Shown here: one piece after another, positions 36,717 to 46,339 of the stretch
Numbering within the stretch: position 1 is the stretch's first letter
Layout of the letters: every line of letters begins with the position of its first letter
From: Planctomycetaceae bacterium
GTDB lineage: Bacteria > Planctomycetota > Planctomycetia > Pirellulales > Pirellulaceae
Reading direction: 5' to 3'
Length of the DNA stretch: 64,000 bases
Assembly (NCBI GenBank): GCA_027487485.1
Contig: JAIYDN010000084.1
Span: 1-64,000, forward strand
Made by a program: the position numbers and the translations under genes
The notes under the pieces: model-generated
Databases searched by the model: none
The model's input: the letters and a program-made list of their open reading frames with translations, nothing else
Told to the model about the DNA's origin: nothing

Positions 36717-39700
36717 ATGAACTGCACCATCAACGAACCGCAATCTCGACCCTCTCAGCGGCCATGGATTTTGCCAAGCCCGCGCCTTCGGTGGGTAGTC
36801 ACGTTCTTGGCGTTTTCGCTGCTGCCGCATGCAAGTCCGGTCTTTGGCCAAATCAACCTGAATCCGCCGAACCAGCTATTGCCCAACAGCCCCGCAAGAA
36901 ACGTCCCTTCAGCCCCACCTGCAAACTCAACCAATCTCAACCCGCCCAATATGAATTCGGGCTTTCGAGCGTCCACGCAACCGGTAATTCGAACGGCCCA
37001 GCAGCCATTGCAGCCCGACCCACCGTCGATCCTGGCTCCTTCCGCAATACCCCAAAATCCAGCCCCTGTGGTAGCACCTCCGGCAGCCGTGGCCGCTCCG
37101 GTCAGCGACGTGAACTCGATCACGCCAGACGCGGTAACGACGATCATCCAGCAACTGCAAGCAGCGACGGACCTGGACGGGACTCTGAAGCAAACGTTGC
37201 TAACGACGTATGAAGCTATATTGGCTGAACTCAAGAGCCGAGCGGAGAACGAGAAATTCTCAAAAGAACTTTTGGTTGGTTACGAGGCTGCCCCCGCCGC
37301 AACGGCCGAGGCAAAGAAGCGAAAAGAGAACCCGGCTCAACGTTATCTATTTTCTGCAAATGAACTGCAGGATTACGAGATCGAGACGCTCAAGTCGCTT
37401 CAACTGGAAGTGCAGGGAGTAGCCCAAGCCGCCATGGACGCAAGAACTCGCGTGGAGGCAGTCATTGCCCAGCGAGAAGCCAAACGAAAAGATATACCGC
37501 GTTCGATTGCAGACGATAAAGCCTTACTGGTGAAGCTCAATGAAGAACTGGCCATGGTCGCCCCTGAGGGGCTTGATCCCCGAGTTCGCGAAGCAGGTAC
37601 GCTTTTGCTGCGTTCCAAGTTGCTTGCAGTCAACGAACGTATCCGTCGACTCGAACAAGAGCAACGAACCTACGACGCCGAAGCAGAGCTTCTTCCGGTG
37701 CGACGGGAAGTCTTCCTGATGGAAGAAAAGTACCAACTTGCGAAGCTCAAAGAAGTCAAGGAAGAGTTAGGCAAACGCCGGGAAAATCAAATTGCAGAGC
37801 AGAAACGATCGCTCGAGGAATTGGTTGCAGACGCATCTTCGGACGTCAAGTCTCGAGCCAGCTCGCTCCTGAAGCGATCGGAAGATTGGCTTCAGTTGGC
37901 AAAGCAAAACACTTCGCTTCGAACAGAAATCGACGCGGCACGCATGGAGCTGAAGCTCTGGTCTGATCGCTACAAAATCATGACCGAGCGAATTTCGCCT
38001 GAAAGCAATCGTCATGTCTCCAACTTCAATAGCTGGGTTGGGCTGATGTTGCGAAAGCAGAGAAGTGAGTTGCCTGATATCTCGCAACTCGAAAAGAAAC
38101 TTCACGAATATCAAGCGAAGATGCTATCGACCGAAACACTTCGGCTGGAGTTGGATGATTGGAAGGCGTCTTCGGTTCTTGCCGATGAATTAGCCGTCGG
38201 TATGAATCCCATTCCATCGGAAGTCGGTGAGCCATTCGCACAGTTAACCGCTCGTGAACAAAAGCGCATGTTGAATGCTATGGAGCATAAGCTCGTCGAC
38301 GAATTTCGCCTTGATGCCAACAACTACTTTGACAGCCTATTCGGTCTCGCCGAAACAAGCCAGCAAACCATCGATCAAGTCAAACGATATCGATCTTTCA
38401 TCGATGAAAACGTCCTATGGATTCGCTCGTGCGATCCCATCAGCAAAAACGACTTCCGAAATGTTTGGCCATCGTTGCAGTGGTTGTTCGATTTAAGCAA
38501 TTGGCGAACCATTCCGGAAGCATTATTCCGAGACGCAAAAGCACATCCCTGGGCCTACTGCTTCGGCTGCAGTTGCTTCGTGGTACTGCTCGCAAACCTC
38601 AAAAAGATTAAACAGCATAGTCAATTGCAAGGACGAATCGCTAGCAAGCCGAATTGCACTTCGTTTCTTCCCACTTCGAAAGTCTTGCTGGATTGTATCT
38701 TGCTGGCATCGCCACTAGCGATCCTGCACTTGGTGGTTGGTTGGAGACTGCTGAATAATTCGGATGGGAATTCGTTCGCGGAAGCCATCGCTATGGGCTT
38801 GATCGCGAGCGCTCGATACTTTTTCCCCCTGGAGATGATTCGACAAATCAGTCGTTCCAATGGACTTGCCGAGAATCATTTCGCATGGCCCGCGGTCACA
38901 ACTCAACTGTTGCGAAAAAATCTCCGTTGGTTCATCGACTTGGCCATTCCAGCGGTCGCCATCGTCGGGATCGTAGCCCAATTTGGCGAGGCAAAATGGG
39001 AAAACTCGCTAGGTCGATTGACTTACGGGTTGCTGATGTCGTTGTGTTTTATCGAACTGGCAATATTGTTGCATCCGACCAAAGGGATCTTCAGTGACTT
39101 TCTGAGCCGCAATGCGGGTGGCTGGATCGATCGATTGCGGTTCGTATGGTATCTCGCCTTATCGTTTGGACCGATCGCGTTGATGGCGATGAGCATGATG
39201 GGTTACCACTATACGGCCATTCGTCTTGCAATGCATTTGCACACAACGTTCATCGCCTTAATCGGAATCTTGCTGCTTTCCAGTTTGATTCGACGTTGGC
39301 TACTGCTCCAACGCCGCCAGATCGTCGTTTCGCAAGCAAGACAACGACTCGAAGAAGCGCGACGCCGCGATCCTGGCTCTACCGCGGCCCCGTCCACCAG
39401 TTCGCTCAGTGCGGTCGATGCAGCGTCCGGGCTTGCTCAAATCAATGCACAAACCATCCGGCTTATCTCAAGCACTCTGGTGTTTGCGGCCATCGGTGCG
39501 GTCGCGTTTATCTGGTCTGGTGTTTTGCCCGCAGTAGGCGTGCTGGAGTCCGTGGAGCTCTGGACGGTCGACGGTGCAACCGCTGCTGAACGCAAGCCGA
39601 TTACCCTTGCGCACATGTTGATTGCGATCCCCACGATTATCATGACGGTTGTCGCAGCACGCAATCTTCCTGGCCTTCTCGAAATCGCATTGCTACAACA

Positions 39701-40427
39701 CCTGCCGATTGAGAATGCCGTTCGTTACGCAATCGCATCGCTATCGCGGTACACCATTTTGATCCTGGGAATTGCCATGACCTTCAACAGCATCGGTGTG
39801 CGATGGGCCAGTATCCAATGGCTCGTGGCTGCGTTAGGGGTTGGTCTCGGGTTTGGCTTGCAAGAGATCTTCGCCAATTTCGTCTCCGGATTGATACTAC
39901 TGTTTGAACAGCCCATTCGTGTTGGTGATGTGATCACGATTGGCGAAACAACAGGTACCGTCTCCCGTATTCGCATGCGAGCGACCACCGTTACCAACTT
40001 CGACCAGCAAGAACTTGTGATTCCAAACAAAGACTTGATTACAGGTCGACTCCTGAACTGGACTCTCTCCGATTCCACCAACCGGATTACGATCTTAGTC
40101 GGTGTCTCTTATACCTCCGATCCGGTGCAAGCTTGCAATATCCTGCGCGATATCTGCTTGGCTCATCCCAACGTTTTAAAAGAACCGGAGCCAACCGCAT
40201 TTTTTGAACAATTTGGAGACAGCACACTGAACTTGAAAGCCCGATTGTTCCTGGCAAGTTTGGACCAACGATTGCCAACTCAACATGACCTGCATACCTC
40301 CATCTTGCAGAAGTTTAACGAGCTCGGGATCGAGATTTCGTTTCCGCAACGGGATTTGCATTTGCGAAGCCTTCCGAAAGAATTGTCGGACGCTTTAAAC
40401 GGAGCCAGTATTCGAAAAGCCGCTTAA
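36717..40427 (+). CDS. Large MscS/MscK-type mechanosensitive channel
   Basis: A 1236-residue protein. A signal peptide (about 1-45, ending VFGQ) leads to a long periplasmic region rich in Pro/Asn, then predicted coiled coils (about 190-480). Multiple membrane helices begin around 610. The C-terminal MscS core is clear: GLGFGLQEIFANFVSGLILL, then EQPIRVGDVITIGETTGTV and the beta-domain NFDQQELVIPNKDLI. The architecture matches MscK/KefA-type channels, which open under membrane tension to release solutes; K+ or ligand control is not visible. An upstream ATG at 36663 would add 18 residues. It is convergent with the next gene. Confidence 0.88.
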   Translation: MNCTINEPQSRPSQRPWILPSPRLRWVVTFLAFSLLPHASPVFGQINLNPPNQLLPNSPARNVPSAPPANSTNLNPPNMNSGFRASTQPVIRTAQQPLQPDPPSILAPSAIPQNPAPVVAPPAAVAAPVSDVNSITPDAVTTIIQQLQAATDLDGTLKQTLLTTYEAILAELKSRAENEKFSKELLVGYEAAPAATAEAKKRKENPAQRYLFSANELQDYEIETLKSLQLEVQGVAQAAMDARTRVEAVIAQREAKRKDIPRSIADDKALLVKLNEELAMVAPEGLDPRVREAGTLLLRSKLLAVNERIRRLEQEQRTYDAEAELLPVRREVFLMEEKYQLAKLKEVKEELGKRRENQIAEQKRSLEELVADASSDVKSRASSLLKRSEDWLQLAKQNTSLRTEIDAARMELKLWSDRYKIMTERISPESNRHVSNFNSWVGLMLRKQRSELPDISQLEKKLHEYQAKMLSTETLRLELDDWKASSVLADELAVGMNPIPSEVGEPFAQLTAREQKRMLNAMEHKLVDEFRLDANNYFDSLFGLAETSQQTIDQVKRYRSFIDENVLWIRSCDPISKNDFRNVWPSLQWLFDLSNWRTIPEALFRDAKAHPWAYCFGCSCFVVLLANLKKIKQHSQLQGRIASKPNCTSFLPTSKVLLDCILLASPLAILHLVVGWRLLNNSDGNSFAEAIAMGLIASARYFFPLEMIRQISRSNGLAENHFAWPAVTTQLLRKNLRWFIDLAIPAVAIVGIVAQFGEAKWENSLGRLTYGLLMSLCFIELAILLHPTKGIFSDFLSRNAGGWIDRLRFVWYLALSFGPIALMAMSMMGYHYTAIRLAMHLHTTFIALIGILLLSSLIRRWLLLQRRQIVVSQARQRLEEARRRDPGSTAAPSTSSLSAVDAASGLAQINAQTIRLISSTLVFAAIGAVAFIWSGVLPAVGVLESVELWTVDGATAAERKPITLAHMLIAIPTIIMTVVAARNLPGLLEIALLQHLPIENAVRYAIASLSRYTILILGIAMTFNSIGVRWASIQWLVAALGVGLGFGLQEIFANFVSGLILLFEQPIRVGDVITIGETTGTVSRIRMRATTVTNFDQQELVIPNKDLITGRLLNWTLSDSTNRITILVGVSYTSDPVQACNILRDICLAHPNVLKEPEPTAFFEQFGDSTLNLKARLFLASLDQRLPTQHDLHTSILQKFNELGIEISFPQRDLHLRSLPKELSDALNGASIRKAA

Positions 40428-40446
40428 GGCCGCGTTGAACTTAGGA

Positions 40447-42930
40447 TCATTGAGGCATGTCGACTCGCATCCAAAAAGGATGCTGCCGATCAGCGCGGCC
40501 TCGCACATCTTCTAACATGACTCGAATGTCGGGCTTGGGCTCGATTCGTTTTCGATCGATTTCGATGGTCCGTGTAAAGTCGATGAACTCGGGGCCCAGA
40601 TAGATGGTGTACTTCTTAGCAGGAACCGTTTGCATACGGATCGAGTTGGTTGCCGTATTGATCGACGATTCGATCTTGTATTCAATCCCTGGTTGATACA
40701 GAAGCGGATGAACCAATTTTTCGGAATTGAGTTGTTCTGTCTCGAACCACCAAAAGAAGCGATCTCCTGCGCGCGAAGTAATTGTCTTGATCTCCTTAGG
40801 AACGACCGTGCGCACCTTGGTTGGTAAACTCATCCAGTCCATGATCTTGGGAAGCTCCTCCTGAAAGTGATCAAAGCCCCGACCTTGATAGATGGAAATC
40901 AGACAATCAATTTGTTTCCGATCTAGATAATTGTCCCAAATCGGAGCGTTCACAGGAACCGATCCATCCAAATCGCCAGCCACAAAGTAGCTTGGTACAT
41001 AAACCGCATTTTCCCAATACTGAACGATGTATTTTCCAGCATTCGCCCCGATGCAAATGCAGCCTGCCCAAAGATCGGGATGGGCTAACGCCAGATCCCA
41101 CGCAGCGGTCGCGCCCATAAAGTGCCCCGACACAAAAACTCGGTCCACGTCGATGCTGAACCGTCTCATCGCATCGCGCATCGAACTAAGGATGGCTGCC
41201 TGCTCGTTTTCCGTGTAGTTGTAACTAGGCTGATTTTCTTCCGACCAATCGGGCGACACCACAATGTAACCACGCCGTGAAGCTTCCCCCAAACATCGCT
41301 GTTCCGGGCTGTTCGGCGAGAAATAACCTACCCACCAATCGATCTGCTGCTCTGCGGTACTGTATTGACTGGGAATCGTTAAAACACAAGGGTAGCGACG
41401 ATACGGATTGTATTCCGGGGGAAGCTGCACGATGTAGCGAACATTCGTCCCCATCCTACGTCCCTTCTGCGGCACCTCAATTGCAAATCGCCCAGGGACG
41501 GTGACCTCGGTGGGAGTTTCTTGCGAGTCCGGTCCGTAAACAAGCTTTTGCACCGAAGCCTGATCGGGGACTTGTAGCGGCGGAGGCATGTTCTCCAAAA
41601 TCTTTGCAACCAATCGAGGGCTGCCGGCCTCTAATCTCGAAATGGATTCAATGGCCTGGTCGTTGCGGACGCGGCTCGAAAGATACTCGGTGATCAAAGA
41701 TCTTGCTTGAATCCCCGAAGCGACCACTGCAGAGTTATCCTCACCAATGGTTGGACCAAAAAGCCATCCGCTAACAGCCAGGGAAGCCAGTTGTTCAGGC
41801 TTGAGGGTGGCATCCGCTCGACGACGCCGATAATCGGATAACCTAGTGACCGTATCGGCAGTAAGATTCAGAGAGATCTCCTGCTCTATCAAGGTGAACT
41901 TCTCTTTGGTCTCGCTCTCTGGCATCTTGGAGATGTCATCATGGAGCCATTGCAAAATCTCGGATTGATCTTTCAACTCCACCGCGAGAGCCTGCAATCG
42001 ACGATCAACCTTGAGCTGAGTTTCCAACGCCACCTTTGTCTTGTCGATACTTTCTAAAATCATCCGAGCAAACCGATGCTGCCCAGCAAGTTGGGCGTTC
42101 TGCGCAGCCTCGAAAAGCTGATCCGCAAGCAGCTGATCGAACTGCTTCAATTGCGAAGCTTGATTTTCGAGTTCTGGAAACTTATGAATCGCCTTGACCA
42201 ACATCTCGCGAGCTTCGACGAAGCGTCTGGATTCAGAGAAAAAATTAACAATGTCGAGCCAATCTTTCGGCCGCTCGCGGCTGGCATTGTGCGCCAAGAT
42301 ATCCATCAGCATTTGACTGTCGAAACTGAAAGGGGACAGACGCATGTCCCACCGAAGCTCGTTCTTATCTGTGTCCAACGTTTGGACGCGAACATACTGA
42401 GTCGAAACCTCGGTTATCCCCTGTACAAAGTTGGTGATCCCTTTGGGGCCAAGCACACTGTAAAAACGTCTGCCAAACAATTCAAATGCGGTCGGTTCAC
42501 CTGGACCTAGTAAGACTTGAATGAGCGGAGCGTTTTGGCCACTCTCCACTTCGCTTTGGTTGCCCTCGAAGTCAATTTTCAAGAGGGACTTGGCTTGCTG
42601 AGGGTTGTCGAGAACGCGGTTGATATTGACGTATGTTTTCCGGAGCCCATCGTCCATTCCAACAATCGATTTGGTCAACGCTTGCGCACGAGCGTTGACG
42701 GAGCCACCTGAAGTGAATGTGCCTATTTCAAAGCGATCTCCGGGGCCGAGCGTTGTGCCATCGGTTAGCTTCAGCGTGCTCTGTTGTCCCCAAACATTCC
42801 AAGTCAAAAACAGAAAAAAGAAACAACCATATGCAATGGTGTTCTTAAAGAATGGACTCTTAAGCACAAAACGAATACTGACCGAAAAATTCCAGAGACC
42901 GTGTACGCTTGAAATGCAGGTCGAATTCAT
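40447..42930 (-). CDS. Secreted alpha/beta-hydrolase-like protein lacking the nucleophilic Ser
   Basis: An 827-residue exported protein with a hydrophobic segment near 31-48, a long N-terminal region with helical repeats (about 60-430, resembling tetratricopeptide-like packing), and a C-terminal alpha/beta-hydrolase domain (about 480-720). That domain has VRYIVQLPPEYNPYRRYPCVLT, GYIVVSPDW, an elbow at GHFMGATAAWD, a probable acid in DLDGSVPVN and a probable His H688 in GFDHFQEE. At the elbow the expected GxSxG reads G-H-F-M-G: residue 604, where the nucleophilic Ser should be, is Phe. It is thus either a pseudoenzyme or affected by one base error. Function unknown. Confidence 0.75.
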   Translation of the reverse strand: MNSTCISSVHGLWNFSVSIRFVLKSPFFKNTIAYGCFFFLFLTWNVWGQQSTLKLTDGTTLGPGDRFEIGTFTSGGSVNARAQALTKSIVGMDDGLRKTYVNINRVLDNPQQAKSLLKIDFEGNQSEVESGQNAPLIQVLLGPGEPTAFELFGRRFYSVLGPKGITNFVQGITEVSTQYVRVQTLDTDKNELRWDMRLSPFSFDSQMLMDILAHNASRERPKDWLDIVNFFSESRRFVEAREMLVKAIHKFPELENQASQLKQFDQLLADQLFEAAQNAQLAGQHRFARMILESIDKTKVALETQLKVDRRLQALAVELKDQSEILQWLHDDISKMPESETKEKFTLIEQEISLNLTADTVTRLSDYRRRRADATLKPEQLASLAVSGWLFGPTIGEDNSAVVASGIQARSLITEYLSSRVRNDQAIESISRLEAGSPRLVAKILENMPPPLQVPDQASVQKLVYGPDSQETPTEVTVPGRFAIEVPQKGRRMGTNVRYIVQLPPEYNPYRRYPCVLTIPSQYSTAEQQIDWWVGYFSPNSPEQRCLGEASRRGYIVVSPDWSEENQPSYNYTENEQAAILSSMRDAMRRFSIDVDRVFVSGHFMGATAAWDLALAHPDLWAGCICIGANAGKYIVQYWENAVYVPSYFVAGDLDGSVPVNAPIWDNYLDRKQIDCLISIYQGRGFDHFQEELPKIMDWMSLPTKVRTVVPKEIKTITSRAGDRFFWWFETEQLNSEKLVHPLLYQPGIEYKIESSINTATNSIRMQTVPAKKYTIYLGPEFIDFTRTIEIDRKRIEPKPDIRVMLEDVRGRADRQHPFWMRVDMPQ

Positions 42931-43044
42931 GATCAGTTTATTGAAATTGAGCCGCGGGCGCTAGCCGCGACTGTTGAATCCGGAAAGAAAACGTTTCTCA
43001 CGGTCAGCGTCTGCGGCTCAAATTGCAAGTCAAGCATGTCTGAA

Positions 43045-43740
43045 CTATCGACCGCCGAAATACTTTTTGAGAGTTTCCGAGGCCGCTTCTTTTGTGTTGA
43101 CCGTCGAAGGGCCTTGCGAAGCTTGCTTGGGCAATTTGATTGGTGCCCGCTTCTCGAATTTCTTCGGCTTGTCGTCAGCGGCCGGAGCAACCGGAGCAAC
43201 CGGGTTCGCGGAATCTACGTCCAGCTGAGTTGCGTTGACACTGGTCGTGTCTTCCATCGAAAACTGTCGCGTTTCCAAATCGGTTCCAATAGCTGGAACA
43301 GGTCGGTCGATTTGATCGGCTTCAGCCAACCAAGAACTGATATCGATGCTTTCTTTGGAGTCCAAAGAACTCTGCTCGGTAATTCGCCCTGCCGCTTCCT
43401 TGATCGATTGCACTTCAGGCTGCTTGGAATTAGCAATTCCAACTTCGATCACAATCTCAAACTCCAATTGGCCACATCGCATCTTGTCGCCAGTTTTGAG
43501 AATCTTCGCTTTGTCAGGCGACAGTTGCTTCTCATTAATAAAAGTGCCGTTTCGGCTCTTGAGGTCCAGCAACAGAACTCGACCATCTTTTTGAACGATC
43601 ACGCAGTGCTTACGACTGATCGATTCACTTTTTGGACGCAACTGGCACGAGTCGCTACGACCAATCAAAAATTTCTCATCCTTGACAGGGATAATTTTCC
43701 CCTCGTGCGTGCCCGATAGAACCTTCAGCATTACCTGCAT
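43045..43740 (-). CDS. FHA domain-containing protein
   Basis: A 231-residue protein with an N-terminal FHA domain (about 4-95), which binds phosphothreonine peptides. The conserved residues are G27-R28 (IGRS), S42-R43-K44-H45 (SISRKH) and N64-G65 (RNGTF). The C-terminal half (from about 105) is low-complexity, Asp/Ser/Pro/Lys-rich and probably disordered, ending with a short TLKKYFGG. Planctomycetes encode many Ser/Thr kinases, so an FHA reader is expected, but no kinase gene is near. It stands 173 bp before lipM in the same direction. Confidence 0.88.
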   Translation of the reverse strand: MQVMLKVLSGTHEGKIIPVKDEKFLIGRSDSCQLRPKSESISRKHCVIVQKDGRVLLLDLKSRNGTFINEKQLSPDKAKILKTGDKMRCGQLEFEIVIEVGIANSKQPEVQSIKEAAGRITEQSSLDSKESIDISSWLAEADQIDRPVPAIGTDLETRQFSMEDTTSVNATQLDVDSANPVAPVAPAADDKPKKFEKRAPIKLPKQASQGPSTVNTKEAASETLKKYFGGR

Positions 43741-43914
43741 TGCAGTCCCTCTTTAGACCTTGTTCTCGATCATTCCAAGATACGTTTACTGGTGAGTACC
43801 AGCCGAAACCAAATTTCACTAAATCTTAACGGAGAGGCGTTCACTTCTTAGTTTAGCCTCGATTGCATCAAACATAAAGGCTTGTAATGCGAGAATTAAA
43901 CACCGTTTAGCCTT

Positions 43915-44721
43915 TTAACAAGCTTTCATCCCCTCCAGCGTGGGAAAATCCGCCAGTGCTGCCGGTTGCCAACCGCATTCGACGACCTGCGAAACTCCAG
44001 ACTGTAACCACAAAACCAATTGCTTGGTCCAAAACTCGATTTCATCCTGCGTTTGGTGGATTCCCACGGAACGCGATCTTTCTTCAAGGTTTTCCTGGTT
44101 CGAGTTCGGCAGGTCCAGCAAGCCTTGCAGATTTGGCGTCAAGGTCGAACTTCGAAGCAATAGACTTCCGTGCTGCAGAAGCCCAAGCTTTGTTCGGCGT
44201 TGAGCGCTTCCTACTATTTTGTATTGTCCAACAATTAAATCGACTGGGGAACGTCTCGAAAAACAGAGAAAAGGCTCCTGTTTCGGATTTGTTGCGGTCG
44301 AGCATGTACAAGTCTCCGAAAGTACCGCGTCCCAACCAAGAGATTGTAGCCCCTTGGCAATGGCCAAATGCACCGAGCGGTAAAGTTTCTCGCTGTGCCC
44401 TTTTTCAGCTGCCGACCGGGCTGGCAGGATGAGACTGTAGGTGAGTTCGTGGTCATGCAGAATCGCACCGCCACCCGTTTTTCGCCGGACTAAAGCGACA
44501 TTGCTCAAGCCCGGTTCTTCATCCCGATCCTCAACCGATTGAAAATGACCGAGGGACAAGGTCGGTTCCTTCCATCGGTAGATACGCAAAACAACAGGAC
44601 TGTCCGGGGTGGCACCAGCCAGCAAGGCTTCGTCAATTTCCATGTTGGTCGTACCCGGAAGCGGTGGCGTGATTAGCACAACACCTTTTTCAGCCGATCG
44701 TACTTCCGTCTGTACTGTCAC
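43915..44721 (-). CDS. Octanoyltransferase LipM-type protein (lipoate-protein ligase A family)
   Basis: A 268-residue protein of the biotin/lipoate ligase fold. The substrate loop VRRKTGGGAILHDHELTYS is at about 78-96. C153 in FLCFSRRSPVDLIV and K168 in GQYKIVGSAQRR match LipM, where the Cys carries the octanoyl chain. LipM moves octanoate from acyl carrier protein to GcvH, the first step of lipoate synthesis in bacteria such as Bacillus. The gene follows gcvH by 21 bp, which fits that acceptor well. LplA-like lipoate ligation is the alternative; the Cys favours LipM. Confidence 0.82.
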   Translation of the reverse strand: MTVQTEVRSAEKGVVLITPPLPGTTNMEIDEALLAGATPDSPVVLRIYRWKEPTLSLGHFQSVEDRDEEPGLSNVALVRRKTGGGAILHDHELTYSLILPARSAAEKGHSEKLYRSVHLAIAKGLQSLGWDAVLSETCTCSTATNPKQEPFLCFSRRSPVDLIVGQYKIVGSAQRRTKLGLLQHGSLLLRSSTLTPNLQGLLDLPNSNQENLEERSRSVGIHQTQDEIEFWTKQLVLWLQSGVSQVVECGWQPAALADFPTLEGMKAC

Positions 44722-44742
44722 TCCGCTCAGCCCTTCGTCAGC

Positions 44743-45138
44743 TTACGAATTCTCGCATTGATGCTTGTAAGTGGGCCAGTCTAGCAATTTGGTCAGCTCA
44801 CTTGGGTCGCTCATTCTGACCTTCATGATCCATCCATTTCCGTAGGGATCTTGGTTCAAGCTGTCCAATCGGTTGACAAGTTCTTCATGAACCCCCACAA
44901 CCGTTCCGCTAACTGGACTGTACATGGGGCTAACTGCCTTCACGCTTTCCACTTCACCAAATTCGTGGCCGGCGGTGACTTCTTGTCCGACCTTGGGAAG
45001 AGCCATAAAAACCAAATCCGTCAACTGCTCGACGGCAAACGAAGAAATTCCAACCGTTGCAATTCCAGGCTCGTCCGTGCTTACGTGAGCCCACTCGTGA
45101 GAATCAAGATAGCGAAGGTTCTCGGGAACAATACTCAT
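44743..45138 (-). CDS. gcvH: Glycine cleavage system H protein
   Basis: A 131-residue lipoyl carrier. The lipoylation lysine is K67 in GEVESVKAVSPMYSPVSG. The opening RYLDSHEWAHVSTDEPGIATVGIS is also typical. GcvH carries the aminomethyl group between the P, T and L proteins during glycine cleavage. It starts 5 bp after the gcvT stop and precedes lipM by 21 bp. gcvP is absent from the window, so the decarboxylase must be encoded elsewhere. Confidence 0.95.
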   Translation of the reverse strand: MSIVPENLRYLDSHEWAHVSTDEPGIATVGISSFAVEQLTDLVFMALPKVGQEVTAGHEFGEVESVKAVSPMYSPVSGTVVGVHEELVNRLDSLNQDPYGNGWIMKVRMSDPSELTKLLDWPTYKHQCENS

Positions 45139-45143
45139 TATAT

Positions 45144-46259
45144 TTACGGTCTCTTATAAAAAGGAAGAACGGTGACGGTCGCGGAAACTCGCGTACCACG
45201 GATATCTACATCAAGCACTGTCCCCGGCTGGGAAACTTCCGATGGGAGATAAGCCATGGCGATCGGTTTGTCTAGCGTTGGGGAAAAACTGCCGCTGGTC
45301 ACGGCCCCTACAACTCGGTTGTCTTGATCTAGCAATTCGGAACCTTCGCGAGCAGCTCGACGGCCCGTCAGAACAATCCCGACCCTTTTGAGCAAACCTT
45401 GGTCGGTCGATTTTTTGGCAAGAGCATCAGAACCGATGAATTGTCGATCTTTCAAACTGCAAGCAAAGGAAAGTCCAGCTTGATAAGGATCAATTGACTC
45501 GTTGAGTTCGTGGCCATAAAGGGGCATACCAGCCTCCAGTCGCAGCGTGTCGCGTGCGCCCAAGCCGACTGCGGCTATTCCGTGCGCTCGCCCCGCCATC
45601 ATAATGTTTTCCCAAACTCGGCACGCGTCTTCAGCCTTTACAATGAGCTCAAAACCGTCTTCGCCCGTGTATCCCGTTCTGGAAACAATACAGGGTTTGC
45701 TCATCTGCTCCGTCACTTTGGCTTTGTAATAGCCAAGTGAAAAGACGGACGCTGGCAATAATGGCTTGCAAATCTCTAAGGCCTTAGGCCCTTGGACGGC
45801 AATCATGGCCGTGGAGTCGGTCACGTCATGAAATTCGACGTCTGGAAAATCTGCCAAATGCGGCTGCAACCAACGGACAATCTTGGCTCGGTTGCTGGCA
45901 TTCACCACCAACAGGAAATAGACCTTACCGCTGGGGCTCTCCAGACAACTGACCAGCACATCATCCAAGACCCCACCTTCTTCATTGCACATCAACGAAT
46001 AACGAACTTGCCCTGTTTGCATGTCCAGGACTCGCCGTGTTAGCAAGTGATCCAACAGTTGATCAGCCCGTGGGCCATCAAATCGCAAACGTCCCATGTG
46101 CGAGATGTCGAACACGCCAGCAGCAGTTCGGGTCGCTTGATGTTCAGCCACAATACCGGTGTATTGCACCGGCATCGAGTAACCCGCAAAGTCGACCAAC
46201 CTGGCACCGTTGGCCTTATGCCAATCGACTAAAGGAGTGGTTTGCAGCGGAGCATCCAT
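45144..46259 (-). CDS. gcvT: Glycine cleavage system aminomethyltransferase T protein
   Basis: The 371 residues match GcvT, which releases ammonia from the aminomethyl-loaded H protein and makes 5,10-methylene-tetrahydrofolate. Family blocks include VDFAGYSMPVQYTGIVAEH near the start, GVFDISHMGR, RTGYTGEDGFEL, LGARDTLRLEAGMPLYGHEL and a C-terminal VTSGSFSPTLDKPIAMAY. It heads the gcvT-gcvH-lipM run. The 80-bp upstream gap is too short for a tandem glycine riboswitch and shows no such structure. Confidence 0.95.
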   Translation of the reverse strand: MDAPLQTTPLVDWHKANGARLVDFAGYSMPVQYTGIVAEHQATRTAAGVFDISHMGRLRFDGPRADQLLDHLLTRRVLDMQTGQVRYSLMCNEEGGVLDDVLVSCLESPSGKVYFLLVVNASNRAKIVRWLQPHLADFPDVEFHDVTDSTAMIAVQGPKALEICKPLLPASVFSLGYYKAKVTEQMSKPCIVSRTGYTGEDGFELIVKAEDACRVWENIMMAGRAHGIAAVGLGARDTLRLEAGMPLYGHELNESIDPYQAGLSFACSLKDRQFIGSDALAKKSTDQGLLKRVGIVLTGRRAAREGSELLDQDNRVVGAVTSGSFSPTLDKPIAMAYLPSEVSQPGTVLDVDIRGTRVSATVTVLPFYKRP

Positions 46260-46339
46260 AGATCTAAGCCAATTGAGTGTAAGAGCCTATGATGTCGTCG
46301 CCAATACGCTTCGACATCCAAAAAAGGTGCGACAGCAGA

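Noticed and set aside
46260-46339. Glycine riboswitch ahead of gcvT
   Set aside because: Only 80 bases are available and no tandem aptamer structure is visible.
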